Source: Methylobacter sp.
GTDB taxonomy: Bacteria; Pseudomonadota; Gammaproteobacteria; Methylococcales; Methylomonadaceae
DNA: 64,000 nt
NCBI GenBank assembly: GCA_030653175.1
Contig: JAURZV010000018.1
Location: 1 to 64,000 of the forward strand
Direction: 5' to 3'
Shown here: piece by piece, positions 26,650 through 35,335 of the stretch
How the letters are laid out: the number at the start of each line of letters is the position of its first letter
Position numbering within the stretch: position 1 is the first letter of the stretch
Position numbers and translations under genes: made by a program
The notes under the pieces: generated by a model
What the model was told of the DNA's origin: nothing
Databases searched by the model: none
What the model saw: only the letters and a program-made list of their open reading frames with translations

Positions 26650-27513
26650 ATGTCTACAAGTAACGAGTATTACATTCCGCATAAAGCTACCTGGCCGGTC
26701 ATTGGAACTGCCGGTTTGGTGATGATGCTGGCTGGATTTGCAAATTATTTAAATGGTTCGGCAGCCGGTTCGGCTTGGATGTTGTTGGGGCTAACGGTAT
26801 TTATTGTTATGCTTGCCGGGTGGTTTACATTGCAGTCCGGGGAAAGTGAATCAGGCATGTATAGTACGCAGGTAGGTATTTCCTATCGTATGGGCATGAT
26901 GTGGTTTATCTTTTCGGAAATCATGTTTTTTGCCGTTTTCTTTGGTACGCTTTGGTATACGCGTAATCTATCGGTGCCTTGGTTGGGTGGAGAAGGCACA
27001 GGGGCTGCAACTAAAGAGTTATTGTGGCCTTCTTTTGACGCAGTTTGGCCTACAAACGGTCCCGGTAAAGTCGGCGGTGAATTTGAGCCTATGGGAGCGT
27101 GGGGATTGCCTTTCCTGAATACCTTGATTTTGTTAACCAGCGGCGTATCTTGTACCTGGGCTCATCACGGCTTGCTTGCAAAAAACCGTGATCAGTTAAT
27201 TAAAGGGTTGATAGCTACTGTGGGTTTGGGGCTGTTGTTCGTGTCATTCCAGGCATTCGAATATCACGAAGCTTATACCGAAATGGGTTTAACTTTGGGT
27301 TCAGGTATTTATGGGTCTACCTTTTTCATGTTGACCGGTTTTCATGGTTTTCATGTTTGTGTAGGCGCTATTATCCTGAGCGTTGTATTGTTTCGTAGCT
27401 GGAAAGGTCACTTCAAACCGGAAAATCATTTCGCTTTTGAGGCCGCAGCCTGGTATTGGCATTTTGTTGACGTGGTATGGTTAGGATTATTTATATTTGT
27501 TTATGTAATTTAA
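26650..27513 (+). CDS. coxC: Cytochrome c oxidase subunit III
   Basis: The protein has 287 residues with seven membrane helices. Family signatures are YRMGMMWFIFSEIMFFAVFFG, GVSCTWAHHGLL, FQAFEYHEAY, LTGFHGFHVCVGA and the C-terminal AAAWYWHFVDVVWLGLF. It completes the core oxidase. A bidirectional terminator follows at 27529-27566. Confidence 0.96.
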   Translation: MSTSNEYYIPHKATWPVIGTAGLVMMLAGFANYLNGSAAGSAWMLLGLTVFIVMLAGWFTLQSGESESGMYSTQVGISYRMGMMWFIFSEIMFFAVFFGTLWYTRNLSVPWLGGEGTGAATKELLWPSFDAVWPTNGPGKVGGEFEPMGAWGLPFLNTLILLTSGVSCTWAHHGLLAKNRDQLIKGLIATVGLGLLFVSFQAFEYHEAYTEMGLTLGSGIYGSTFFMLTGFHGFHVCVGAIILSVVLFRSWKGHFKPENHFAFEAAAWYWHFVDVVWLGLFIFVYVI

Positions 27514-27528
27514 TTTAAACAGCCAACC

Positions 27529-27566
27529 AAAAAAAGCGCTGCCTAACAGACAGCGCTTTTTTTTTG
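27529..27566. terminator. Bidirectional terminator after coxC
   Basis: AAAAAAAGCGCTG and CAGCGCTTTTTTTTT pair around a 9-base loop. It lies between convergent coxC and the DUF2909 gene and can end both transcripts. Confidence 0.9.
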
Positions 27567-27586
27567 TCGGAATGGTTGAGTCGTTT

Positions 27587-27838
27587 TTATTTAACAGGGG
27601 CGACTGGCGTTTGGTGCATTCGAGCACCCAGACCGTGAGGCGTGAACATGCCGGTTGCAAAAGCTATGAAAATGAAAATAAATAATACGATTGAAAGTGT
27701 AATGCGAAAAGTCAGTGCTTTGACTGTTTTTTCGGATTGTTCCTGAGTCTTGTGTGTAACCAGATGGAATAGTGCTGAGCCCAGGCTGATAATTATCAGA
27801 ATAAAGGCGATAATAACGATGCTTTTTATAATCATGAG
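27587..27838 (-). CDS. Twin-helix membrane protein (DUF2909-like)
   Basis: With the ATG at 27838 the protein has 83 residues: helix 1 (IVIIAFILIIISLGSALFHLVT), a Lys/Gln-rich loop (HKTQEQSEKTVKALTFR) and helix 2 (ITLSIVLFIFIFIAFATGMF). Small two-helix proteins opposite SURF1 in gammaproteobacterial cox clusters belong to DUF2909. A longer frame from 27940 would overlap the surf1 start and looks non-coding at its N terminus. Function unknown; oxidase-assembly context. Confidence 0.8.
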   Translation of the reverse strand, partial: LMIIKSIVIIAFILIIISLGSALFHLVTHKTQEQSEKTVKALTFRITLSIVLFIFIFIAFATGMFTPHGLGARMHQTPVAPVK

Positions 27839-27939
27839 TATAGTTGTTCGTTGATGGATAAGGTTTTTGTATTCTCGGTTATTTAGCTGTCTGTGCCAAT
27901 AGGATAAAGAAAAAAGCATGATTTCTCGGATACTGGTCA

Positions 27940-28662
27940 ATGAAGTTTAAAATCATTCCAACGTTAGTTTATTTGTGCCTGTTACCAGCGTTGATTGCGT
28001 TGGGAATGTGGCAATTGGATCGCTCAGAACAGAAGCGGGCATTTCTTAAAGTGCAGGAACGAGCGGTCGCAACTGAAACGCTGCATTTGTCGACGGCTAT
28101 TGAAAACAATACAGAGGCACTGAGATATAGAAATGTCGAGGTTACAGGGCGTTACGATGTGGCTCACCAGTTTTTGATAGATAATCAAATCAGCGACGGG
28201 AAGGCAGGCTATTTTGTCTTGACGCCATTCATATTGACGGGGGAAACCAAGGCGGTTTTGGTGAACAGGGGCTGGATTCCTTTAAATCAGGATCGATCCG
28301 TTCTTCCTGATTTGCAGGTTAATAAGGCGGAAGCGATTATTACCGGACGGATTAATAATTTTCCAAGCGTTGGTATAAAATTAGCAGGGGCGGAAATTCC
28401 AACAGCAGGTTGGCCATCGGTAGTGCAGGTGGTTGATAGTCATGTATTGGCTGAAAAATTAGGCTATTCATTATTTCAATTCCAGATTGAGTTGGCTAAA
28501 GAGTTACCTGATGGATTTAAACGGGAATGGCATACATCAACCATTATGCAGCCAGAACAACATACGGCCTATGCAATTCAATGGTTTGCATTGGCATTGA
28601 CACTAACGATACTATTTATTTGGTACAGCTTTAAAAAGAACAATGCACAATCAAAAGAATAA
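27940..28662 (+). CDS. SURF1 family oxidase assembly protein
   Basis: SURF1 assists heme a insertion into subunit I. It has two membrane helices, at residues 3-22 (IIPTLVYLCLLPALIALGMWQL, with the family GMWQLDRSEQKR) and near the C terminus (AYAIQWFALALTLTILFIWY). The loop between carries VEVTGRYD and VLVNRGWIPL. At 240 residues it is normal. It overlaps the next gene by 20 bp. Confidence 0.93.
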   Translation: MKFKIIPTLVYLCLLPALIALGMWQLDRSEQKRAFLKVQERAVATETLHLSTAIENNTEALRYRNVEVTGRYDVAHQFLIDNQISDGKAGYFVLTPFILTGETKAVLVNRGWIPLNQDRSVLPDLQVNKAEAIITGRINNFPSVGIKLAGAEIPTAGWPSVVQVVDSHVLAEKLGYSLFQFQIELAKELPDGFKREWHTSTIMQPEQHTAYAIQWFALALTLTILFIWYSFKKNNAQSKE

Positions 28663-29239
28663 AAATCATATATTAATTCTGGTTATTTTTGGGATGTCTG
28701 TTATCCCCTTTTTGATCGCTTGGGGATTAAAAGAGAATCCGCAGCTCTTAAAGGGACAAACCAATCATGGACAGTTAATAACGCCGCCATTGACAACCGA
28801 GCGTAGTGATCTAACCGGTTTTGACCGGTTTTCAACTGATAATATGTCCGAGCTTACCGGGCACTGGCTGCTGGTAAACGTCATTCCAAATGGCGATTGT
28901 AATGAATCGTGTATTGAAGCTATTCATAAAACCAAGCAGTTACGGCTCATGTTGAATAAAGAATTGACTCGTACCCGTCGAATCGTCATGGTTTTAAAAG
29001 ACGTTGCGCCGGAAACCGCGGGCAAATGGTGGGAAGATGACAAGACCTTATTAAGAGTTAAGCCCAATGATGCGGTTATCAAGAAAATTGCCGCAATCAG
29101 GCAAGGTAATATTCCTGACGGGATGCTTTTGTTAATGGACCCGTTGGGTAATTTAATGATGCAGTATGAGCCGGGTTTCGATCCTTACAACGTAAAAAGC
29201 GATCTTATGCATCTTTTGCGAATCTCACAAATCGGATAG
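28643..29239 (+). CDS. Membrane-anchored oxidase-cluster protein, SCO-like
   Basis: The protein has 198 residues with one N-terminal membrane helix (ILILVIFGMSVIPFLIAWGL) and a periplasmic domain with a possible thioredoxin-like fold (GHWLLVNVIPNGDCNESCIEAIHKTKQ). The CNESC pair corresponds in position to the CxxxC copper site of SCO proteins, but the downstream His of SCO is not obvious. This type is common between surf1 and ctaA in gammaproteobacteria. It probably helps oxidase biogenesis (inference). It abuts the next start (29239). Confidence 0.75.
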   Translation: MHNQKNKNHILILVIFGMSVIPFLIAWGLKENPQLLKGQTNHGQLITPPLTTERSDLTGFDRFSTDNMSELTGHWLLVNVIPNGDCNESCIEAIHKTKQLRLMLNKELTRTRRIVMVLKDVAPETAGKWWEDDKTLLRVKPNDAVIKKIAAIRQGNIPDGMLLLMDPLGNLMMQYEPGFDPYNVKSDLMHLLRISQIG

Positions 29240-31245
29240 TGGAAAATAAAATGTTTAGAAAAATAACTCTCTTTAGCGTTGTTTTAGCTTTAATAGTTAT
29301 CGTAGCAGGTTCGTACGTTCGGTTATCCGGAGCAGGTCTGGGCTGTCCTGATTGGCCTGGATGCTATGGGCAGGCCATTGTTAGCGAGCAAGCCGATTTT
29401 AAAGCGCATGCGGCGGAGGCATTTCCCGGTCAGACTCCCGATATTGAAAAAGCCTTGAAGGAAATGAGTCACCGTTATTTGGCGGCAACCTTGGGCGTGA
29501 CTGTCTTGTTGCTGGCGTTGCTTTCGTGGCGCGAACAACAAAGCCGCCTGGCGGTCGTTACAGCCGCATCAGGCTTGGTGCTTTTGGTTGGATTGCAGGC
29601 GGCTTTAGGCATGTGGGCCGTAAAATTGCACGTTATGCCGATTGTCGTAACCGGCCATTTGTTGCTGGGCATGATGACTTTCTGGCTGCTGTTCTGGTTG
29701 TATTTACGGGTTAATCCGAAGGCCCCGTTATTAACTGTGCGTCGGAACGGGTTGGCCGTATTTGCCCGAGTTGCAATGTTGGTCTTGTTTTTAGAGATTG
29801 TTTTAGGCGGCTGGGTTAGCGCGAACTATGCAGCCCTAGCCTGTTCGGGCTTTCCCCAGTGCAATGGCTCATGGTGGCCCAAAGCCGATTATCAAACAGC
29901 ACTGGACTTATTTAGCGGATTAAGAACAGGTTATACCGGTGTCATCGCATTCGATGCGCAAGTTGCGGCAAACTGGTTGCACAGGGTCGGTGTGCTGGTT
30001 AGTTTTATTGTGCTCACTCTGTTGATATTGAGCGCAACATCGGCGCATCATCCAAAACCGGTAAGAAAAGCCGGCTTATGGCTGAGTGTGCTGCTGTTGA
30101 TGCAGATCGGATCGGGCATTATCGGCGTCAAATTCGGGCAACCTTTATGGGCGGCGGTGGCTCATAATGCTTTTGCAGCATTGTTAATGCTGCCGTTGAT
30201 TGCTATCGGTTTTTACAGTCGGCATGTTTATGTTGAAGAGCTAAAGCCTGCCGTAGAGGTTGAGCCGCAACGGGAAGGCGCAGCCGTCCCTGCAGCGGAA
30301 GAAGCTTATCCGGTAGCGGAACCCGAGTCGTTATACTTACGCCTTAAAACACAGCTAAAGCGAACCCGTTCAGGACTTAGCGGAGTTTTGGCACATATAC
30401 CTATCGGTCGACAAGAAATTGACGAGGACTTGCTCGAAGAAATTGAAGCCAGTTTGTTAATGGCTGATATAGGCGTTGACGCGACCACAGAAATAATCAA
30501 GCGTTTGACTGAACGTGTTGAGCGGCACCAGCTCAATGACGGCGAGGCGTTATCAGCCGCTTTAAAGCAGGAATTGCTGAGTATGCTCCAGCCCTGCAGC
30601 AAGAATTTGCACATCCCAAAGCAGGATAAACCTTTTGTTATCCTGGTTGTCGGCGTCAATGGCGCGGGTAAAACCACAACTATCGGCAAGCTGGCCAAGC
30701 GTCTGCAGGCACAAGGTCATAGCGTCATGTTAGCCGCCGGGGATACGTTTAGAGCCGCGGCTGTCGAGCAATTGCAAACCTGGGGGGAGCGTAATAATAT
30801 TCATGTGGTCGCTCAGCATACCGGGGCCGATTCGGCATCCGTTATCTATGACGGCGTTCAATCCGCGCAGGCGAAAGGTATAGATGTTTTAATTGCCGAT
30901 ACGGCCGGGCGCCTGCATACAAAATCCAACCTGATGGACGAATTGAAAAAAGTAAAACGGATTATCAGCAAGCTGGATGAAACAGCGCCTCATGAAGTGC
31001 TGCTGGTGCTGGATGCCGGTACCGGGCAAAATGCCTTGTCGCAAACAAAACTGTTTAACGAAACTGTGGCATTGACAGGCTTGGTCCTGACCAAACTTGA
31101 TGGCACTGCAAAAGGCGGTATTATTTTCGCGCTGGCCAAACAGTTCGGAATCCCGATTCGTTTTATAGGAATAGGCGAAGGTATTGATGATCTGCAGGAT
31201 TTCGATGCAGATGCTTTTGTAAATGCATTGTTTGTCAAAGACTAA
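29239..31245 (+). CDS. ctaA-ftsY: CtaA-FtsY fusion: heme A synthase joined to SRP receptor
   Basis: One open frame of 668 residues. Residues 1-335 are a complete-looking CtaA/COX15 heme A synthase: eight hydrophobic helices and all four heme histidines (EMSHRYLA, VTGHLLLG, NWLHRVG, AVAHNAFA). Residues 335-365 are a Pro/Glu/Ala-rich acidic linker. Residues 365-668 are the FtsY N and G domains: DLLEEIEASLLMADIGVD, P-loop GVNGAGKTTTIGKLAK, AAGDTFRAAAVEQL, IADTAGRLHTKSNL, LTKLDGTAKGG. No stop or good internal start separates them. Both parts would sit correctly if the CtaA C terminus is cytoplasmic. ftsE and ftsX follow. ctaB, usual after ctaA, is absent here. Confidence 0.9.
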   Translation: MENKMFRKITLFSVVLALIVIVAGSYVRLSGAGLGCPDWPGCYGQAIVSEQADFKAHAAEAFPGQTPDIEKALKEMSHRYLAATLGVTVLLLALLSWREQQSRLAVVTAASGLVLLVGLQAALGMWAVKLHVMPIVVTGHLLLGMMTFWLLFWLYLRVNPKAPLLTVRRNGLAVFARVAMLVLFLEIVLGGWVSANYAALACSGFPQCNGSWWPKADYQTALDLFSGLRTGYTGVIAFDAQVAANWLHRVGVLVSFIVLTLLILSATSAHHPKPVRKAGLWLSVLLLMQIGSGIIGVKFGQPLWAAVAHNAFAALLMLPLIAIGFYSRHVYVEELKPAVEVEPQREGAAVPAAEEAYPVAEPESLYLRLKTQLKRTRSGLSGVLAHIPIGRQEIDEDLLEEIEASLLMADIGVDATTEIIKRLTERVERHQLNDGEALSAALKQELLSMLQPCSKNLHIPKQDKPFVILVVGVNGAGKTTTIGKLAKRLQAQGHSVMLAAGDTFRAAAVEQLQTWGERNNIHVVAQHTGADSASVIYDGVQSAQAKGIDVLIADTAGRLHTKSNLMDELKKVKRIISKLDETAPHEVLLVLDAGTGQNALSQTKLFNETVALTGLVLTKLDGTAKGGIIFALAKQFGIPIRFIGIGEGIDDLQDFDADAFVNALFVKD

Positions 31246-31253
31246 AGAAGCTT

Positions 31254-31910
31254 ATGTTAAAGTTTGATAATGTCAGTATGAGGTACCCTGAAGCAGGCGA
31301 TGTATTGCGTAATGTCAGTTTTCATCTACAACGTGGTGAAATGGCTTTTCTGACGGGGCATTCAGGAGCAGGAAAAAGCACATTATTGAAATTGATTGCG
31401 GTCATTGAGCGTTGCAGCCGGGGGCAGGTTTTATTGGACGGCGAAAATCTCAATCTGGCTAAGGATAGGCAGGTTCCTTTCATACGCCGGAAAGTGGGGT
31501 TGATCTTTCAGGATTACAAACTGCTACAGGATAGAACGGTTTTCGATAATGTCGCATTGCCGTTAGTGATAGCAGGCTACGGACACCATGAAGTTTCCCG
31601 AAGGGTGAGAGCATCATTGGATAAAGTCGGCCTATTAGGCAAAGAAAAGAAATATCCCGCTGTCTTGTCCGGTGGGGAGCAGCAGCGGGTCGGGATTGCC
31701 AGGGCTGTAGTTAATAAGCCGCCGATGATTTTGGCCGATGAGCCGACCGGAAATCTCGATCCGGAGCTGTCCGCCGAAATCATGCATTTGTTTGAACAGT
31801 TTCAACAGGTTGGAGTCACTATATTGATCGCCTCGCATGATATTTCATTGATTGCTCAAATGAATCATCGGATCTTAAAGCTGGATCACGGGCAACTGGT
31901 TGCAAGTTAA
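31254..31910 (+). CDS. ftsE: Cell division ATP-binding protein FtsE
   Basis: This ABC ATPase works with FtsX and activates septal peptidoglycan hydrolases through EnvC or similar. Walker A is GHSGAGKST, the Q-loop LIFQDYKLLQDRTVFDNVALPL, the signature LSGGEQQRVGIARAV, Walker B MILADEPTGNLD and the H-loop ASHD. At 218 residues it is standard. It starts 8 bp after the CtaA-FtsY stop and 3 bp separate it from ftsX. Confidence 0.96.
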   Translation: MLKFDNVSMRYPEAGDVLRNVSFHLQRGEMAFLTGHSGAGKSTLLKLIAVIERCSRGQVLLDGENLNLAKDRQVPFIRRKVGLIFQDYKLLQDRTVFDNVALPLVIAGYGHHEVSRRVRASLDKVGLLGKEKKYPAVLSGGEQQRVGIARAVVNKPPMILADEPTGNLDPELSAEIMHLFEQFQQVGVTILIASHDISLIAQMNHRILKLDHGQLVAS

Positions 31911-31913
31911 ATT

Positions 31914-32909
31914 ATGAAACACGTTAATAAAAAGCCGGTTAAACAGGAACCGCGCTGGCAAACCAAAATTTCCGGCGGCAATTTTGTCGATAAATTTCAT
32001 GCTTATCGGAATCTTCATGCGCATGCGTTGTTTTCAAGTCTTGGACGATTAGTCGCGTCACGATTTTCTTCTGCAATGACGATTGTTGTTTTGGCGATTG
32101 CCATTTCGCTAGCCAGTGGATTTTATATTCTGGTGGCGAACCTCCAGCAGTTGGCGGGCAATTTGGAAGCCAGCAATCAAATCTCTTTATTTCTTAAAGA
32201 CGAAATTTCAGAAGCAAAGGCAAACAAGTTTGCAGCCAGTATCAGGCAAAACCCCGACATTCAGGAAGTTAAATTAATTACCAAGGAGCAGGCGCTGGCA
32301 GAGTTTCAGTCGCACAGCGGATTCGGTGAAGCAGTAAAGGCCCTGGAAAAAAATCCGCTACCGATTGTCATTCAGGTGTTGCCCAAAAATGCATTGGAAA
32401 ACGAGCAGGCGCTTGAGGTTTTGCTTGATGATTTTAAGCGCTCGGCGGAAGTTGATTTTGCCCAGATGGATATGCAATGGGTCAAACGCCTGCAGTCTAT
32501 TATGGAAGTGGCACGGCGCGGCGTTATTTTATTGAGTTTGTTGCTGGGGGCGGGAGTGCTGTTTATTACTGCCAATACCATACGCCTGGAATTGCATAAT
32601 CGCCGCGATGAAGTCGTGATCGCAAAACTGGTGGGTGCGACCAACGGCTTCATTCATAGGCCGTTTTTGTACAGCGGTTTCTGGATTGGCTTTTTTTCCG
32701 GCGTGACAGCATGGTTTATTGTTACAACGATCATGCTGATTTTAAAACAACCTGTCGAAAAGCTTTCCAGACTTTATGATGACGCTTTCCATGTGCTGTT
32801 TTTTGGCTTTACTGAAACCTTGGCATTGTTGTTCATCTCGTCTGTGTTGGGTGTGGTGGGTTCATGGATAGTACTTCATTTTCAACTGCGGCAATTAAAA
32901 CCTGAGTAG
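31914..32909 (+). CDS. ftsX: Cell division protein FtsX
   Basis: This membrane partner of FtsE has 331 residues: a cytoplasmic N-terminal extension of about 55 residues, helix 1 (MTIVVLAIAISLASGFYILV), and a periplasmic domain (NLEASNQISLFLKDEIS through IVIQVLPKNALEN). Three further helices follow, ending at ETLALLFISSVLGVVGSWIVL. The conserved HNRRDEVVIAKLVGATNGFI precedes helix 3. It is followed by the CIRCE-like operator of rpoH. Confidence 0.95.
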   Translation: MKHVNKKPVKQEPRWQTKISGGNFVDKFHAYRNLHAHALFSSLGRLVASRFSSAMTIVVLAIAISLASGFYILVANLQQLAGNLEASNQISLFLKDEISEAKANKFAASIRQNPDIQEVKLITKEQALAEFQSHSGFGEAVKALEKNPLPIVIQVLPKNALENEQALEVLLDDFKRSAEVDFAQMDMQWVKRLQSIMEVARRGVILLSLLLGAGVLFITANTIRLELHNRRDEVVIAKLVGATNGFIHRPFLYSGFWIGFFSGVTAWFIVTTIMLILKQPVEKLSRLYDDAFHVLFFGFTETLALLFISSVLGVVGSWIVLHFQLRQLKPE

Positions 32910-32916
32910 AAAATTA

Positions 32917-32943
32917 TTAGCACTCTTTCTTGCAGAGTGCTAG
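32917..32943 (+). promoter_or_regulatory. CIRCE operator (HrcA site) upstream of rpoH
   Basis: TTAGCACTC, nine bases, then GAGTGCTAG. This matches the CIRCE consensus TTAGCACTC-N9-GAGTGCTAA in 17 of 18 arm positions with exact spacing. It lies 33 bp before the rpoH ATG at 32977. HrcA is the known repressor of CIRCE; no hrcA gene is in the window. It would place sigma32 synthesis under HrcA control. Confidence 0.88.
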
Positions 32944-32976
32944 AATTCAAAAAAAGTTTTTTACATGGGAGTCTCA

Positions 32977-33834
32977 ATGAGTAACGCATTAGCTTTGCCT
33001 ATTAATTTATCGGTCGGAACATTCGACGCCTATTTAAATGTCGTCAGGCAAATGCCTAAATTGACAGTTGAACAGGAACGCGAGTTAGCCTTAAAATTCA
33101 GAGATGACGGCGATTTGGAAGCCGCACGCGAATTGGTGATGACCAATCTGCGCTTTGTGATTCACGTTGCCAGAGGCTACAGCGGCTATGGCTTGTCTAT
33201 GCCGGATATTATTCAGGAAGGCAATATCGGTTTGATGAAAGCCGTTAAACGTTTTGATCCTGATGTCGGTGTGCGTTTGGTTTCTTTCGCCGTACACTGG
33301 ATTAAGGCTGAAATTCACGAGTATGTGATTAAGAACTGGGGTATCGTAAAAGTTGCCACAACCAAGGCGCAGCGCAAACTGTTTTTTAACTTGCGTAAAT
33401 CCAAACAGGATTTAGGCTGGCTATCCAATGACGAGGCGGTGGCGATTGCCAAAGATCTTGATGTCGATGTGAGTGCCGTTTACGAAATGGAAAAACGCTT
33501 GGGCAGCAAGGATATGTCGTTTGATATGCCGGTCGATGAATCAACGGAAGAAAGCTATGTTGCTCCAGCCAGCTATCTTCATCAGCACGGCGCTGATCCT
33601 GCGGTACTGCTTGAGAATTCGGATTGGGAAGGCCATGAGCAGGATTTATTGGCAGATGCGATGGCGGAGCTGGATGAACGCAGCCTGGATATTCTTTCAA
33701 GCCGCTGGCTGATGGACAAAAAAGCTACATTGCATGAGCTTGCCGAACGCTACAATGTCTCTGCTGAGAGAATCAGGCAACTGGAACAAAATGCGATGAA
33801 AAAATTGAGAGCGGCGGTTGAACTTGCTGCTTGA
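32977..33834 (+). CDS. rpoH: RNA polymerase heat-shock sigma factor RpoH (sigma32)
   Basis: It has 285 residues from ATG 32977, which follows GGGAG with good spacing; an in-frame ATG at 32965 lies before that site. Region 2.1-2.4 holds NLRFVIHVARGYSGYGLSMPDIIQEGNIGLMKAVKRFDPDVGVRLVSFAVHWIKAEIHEYVIKNW. The RpoH-specific box QRKLFFNLRKSK follows it. Region 4 with the helix-turn-helix LHELAERYNVSAERIRQLEQNAMKKLR is complete. It directs transcription of chaperones and proteases and is preceded by a CIRCE element and followed by a terminator. Confidence 0.97.
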   Translation: MSNALALPINLSVGTFDAYLNVVRQMPKLTVEQERELALKFRDDGDLEAARELVMTNLRFVIHVARGYSGYGLSMPDIIQEGNIGLMKAVKRFDPDVGVRLVSFAVHWIKAEIHEYVIKNWGIVKVATTKAQRKLFFNLRKSKQDLGWLSNDEAVAIAKDLDVDVSAVYEMEKRLGSKDMSFDMPVDESTEESYVAPASYLHQHGADPAVLLENSDWEGHEQDLLADAMAELDERSLDILSSRWLMDKKATLHELAERYNVSAERIRQLEQNAMKKLRAAVELAA

Positions 33835-33854
33835 TTGATAATTGGATAATAGCA

Positions 33855-33891
33855 AAAAAGGCTTAGCGATGTAATCGCTAAGCCTTTTTTA
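33855..33891 (+). terminator. Terminator after rpoH
   Basis: AAAAAAGGCTTAGCGAT and ATCGCTAAGCCTTTTTT are fully complementary around a 3-base loop. Because both flanks are A/T runs it can also end the convergent leftward gene. Confidence 0.9.
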
Positions 33892-33937
33892 TTGCTCACG
33901 GTTTGATATATAACCGTAACGGATTTTTAAAACGATT

Positions 33938-34174
33938 TTAAGCCGGCGTGAGTATATCCAGAACCGTTTGAGCCTGTTTTGCAGTTTCAATGCCGAGATT
34001 GGTTAGATAGCCTCCGTCATCCTGCGATACCAAGCCTTTTTCGAATAGTCGGTGGGTGGCGGCAATGGTTTCCGGCGTAGCTGTTTTATGGACCTTGATT
34101 CCTTCTTGAGTGGTGGACAGGTTGTAGCGAACAAGAATGTTCAGTTCTTCTACAATATCTTTGGTGTAGGGCAT
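33938..34174 (-). CDS. TIGR02647 family protein
   Basis: This 78-residue protein has the family wording ELNILVRYNLSTTQEGIKVHKTATPETIAATHRLFEKGLVSQDDGGYLTNLGIETA. The pattern looks like a small winged-helix DNA-binding domain and ends in QAQTVLDILTP. Function is unknown; members occur singly in gammaproteobacteria. ATG follows GAGGATTTAC on the minus strand. Confidence 0.85.
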   Translation of the reverse strand: MPYTKDIVEELNILVRYNLSTTQEGIKVHKTATPETIAATHRLFEKGLVSQDDGGYLTNLGIETAKQAQTVLDILTPA

Positions 34175-34244
34175 AGTAAATCCTCATGACTCATTGATTT
34201 AAAGCAGTAGCATAATGCTATTTATAAAGAAGGAGTATCTTTTT

Positions 34245-34934
34245 TTACGCTGTCTTTTTTCTCGCGACGATCACGCCATCACGGCTCGGATTGATGAAGG
34301 CGTCAAATTCAGGATCATTAAAAATGAGTTCATTGTGTTCAATAATCGCCTCAGTCCAGCCGGGGAAAATATCGGTAGGATTTTCGACAGCCACCCGGCC
34401 GCGCCAAAGCACATTATCGGCAATATAAAGCCCGCCGGGGCGAATCCTGTCTTTAGCCATAAGCCAAATTGCAGGATAATCGCCCTTATCGACATCGTTA
34501 TAGCAGATGTCGAATAGTCCTTCAGTCCGAGCAAAAACATCTTGAGCCATGCCGACCCGAAAATCTATTCTATCCCACAAGCCGGCAGCATTGAGATATT
34601 GCCCGGCTTTTTCCTGATTGAGAAAGTCGGCATCGGTGCAAATCACCCGGCCTTTTGGGCCTACCGCTCTGGCAAACCAATAGGCTGAATATCCATAGCC
34701 GCTGCCGAATTCGAACACCCGTTCAGCATTGATCATTTTGGCCTGCGCTTCAATGAATACCCCTACCAAACGGCCAATGATAGGGAAGTTATTTTTCTGT
34801 GCGAGTGCTTCCATCTCTGCCAGCACAGGATGATCTGTATTATGCAGCAAACTGCGCATGTAATTTTCAATAGCCGGGTTGACCGGGATCAACATGCCTG
34901 GATTTAAAACGGTTGGGGATTTTATATCGGCCAT
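34245..34934 (-). CDS. Class I SAM-dependent O-methyltransferase
   Basis: This 229-residue protein of the caffeoyl-CoA/catechol O-methyltransferase type has motif I RVFEFGSGYGYSAYWFARAVGP, then GRVICTDAD, and the metal-site-like region DICYNDVDKGDYPAIWLMAKDRIRPGGLYIADNVLWRGRV. The Asp in YNDVDKG and Asp-Asn in ADNVLW correspond to divalent-metal ligands of this family. The substrate is unknown. It stands alone upstream of a repeat-rich spacer. Confidence 0.85.
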   Translation of the reverse strand: MADIKSPTVLNPGMLIPVNPAIENYMRSLLHNTDHPVLAEMEALAQKNNFPIIGRLVGVFIEAQAKMINAERVFEFGSGYGYSAYWFARAVGPKGRVICTDADFLNQEKAGQYLNAAGLWDRIDFRVGMAQDVFARTEGLFDICYNDVDKGDYPAIWLMAKDRIRPGGLYIADNVLWRGRVAVENPTDIFPGWTEAIIEHNELIFNDPEFDAFINPSRDGVIVARKKTA

Positions 34935-35054
34935 TAGCGGTTCCTCATGGATATCTGCTTGTTGGAGTTGAATGCCGTTGCCTGTCTATCGGGTATGGGC
35001 TGATTTACTGGATGTTAGCTTGATGCGGACGATTATAGGGTCCGAAGTTGGTAA

Positions 35055-35295
35055 AGCAACAAAGTCCCCTCTCCCCTCGGGCTTAGGTATCTACACAAGT
35101 ACCTGCCCCTTCTCCCTTGAGGGAGAAGGTTGGGATGAGGGGGGATATAGGTGGTTGTTTTTATTCTCCTCTCCCCAACCCTCTCCAACAGGAGAGGGAG
35201 CCAGGTCGTCTTGCAACTCATTGTATTTATAATGCAAAAAAGTTGTGTAGATAGCTATGCCCCTCGGGAGAGGGCTAGGGTGAGGGCATTTCAAA
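35055..35295. repeat. Dispersed CCCTCTCC/GGAGAGGG palindromic repeats
   Basis: The 400-bp spacer between the methyltransferase and the diguanylate cyclase holds three palindromic units rich in CCCTCTCC and GGAGAGGG (about 35063-35140, 35165-35205 and 35258-35290). One pair is CTCTCCCCAACCCTCTCC with AGGAGAGGG. Such repeats are widespread in proteobacteria. No gene was found; the short frames over it are artefacts. Confidence 0.75.
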
Positions 35296-35335
35296 TGTCA
35301 CTTTACCCGCTTCGGCTACTATACAGTGCGGGCTT

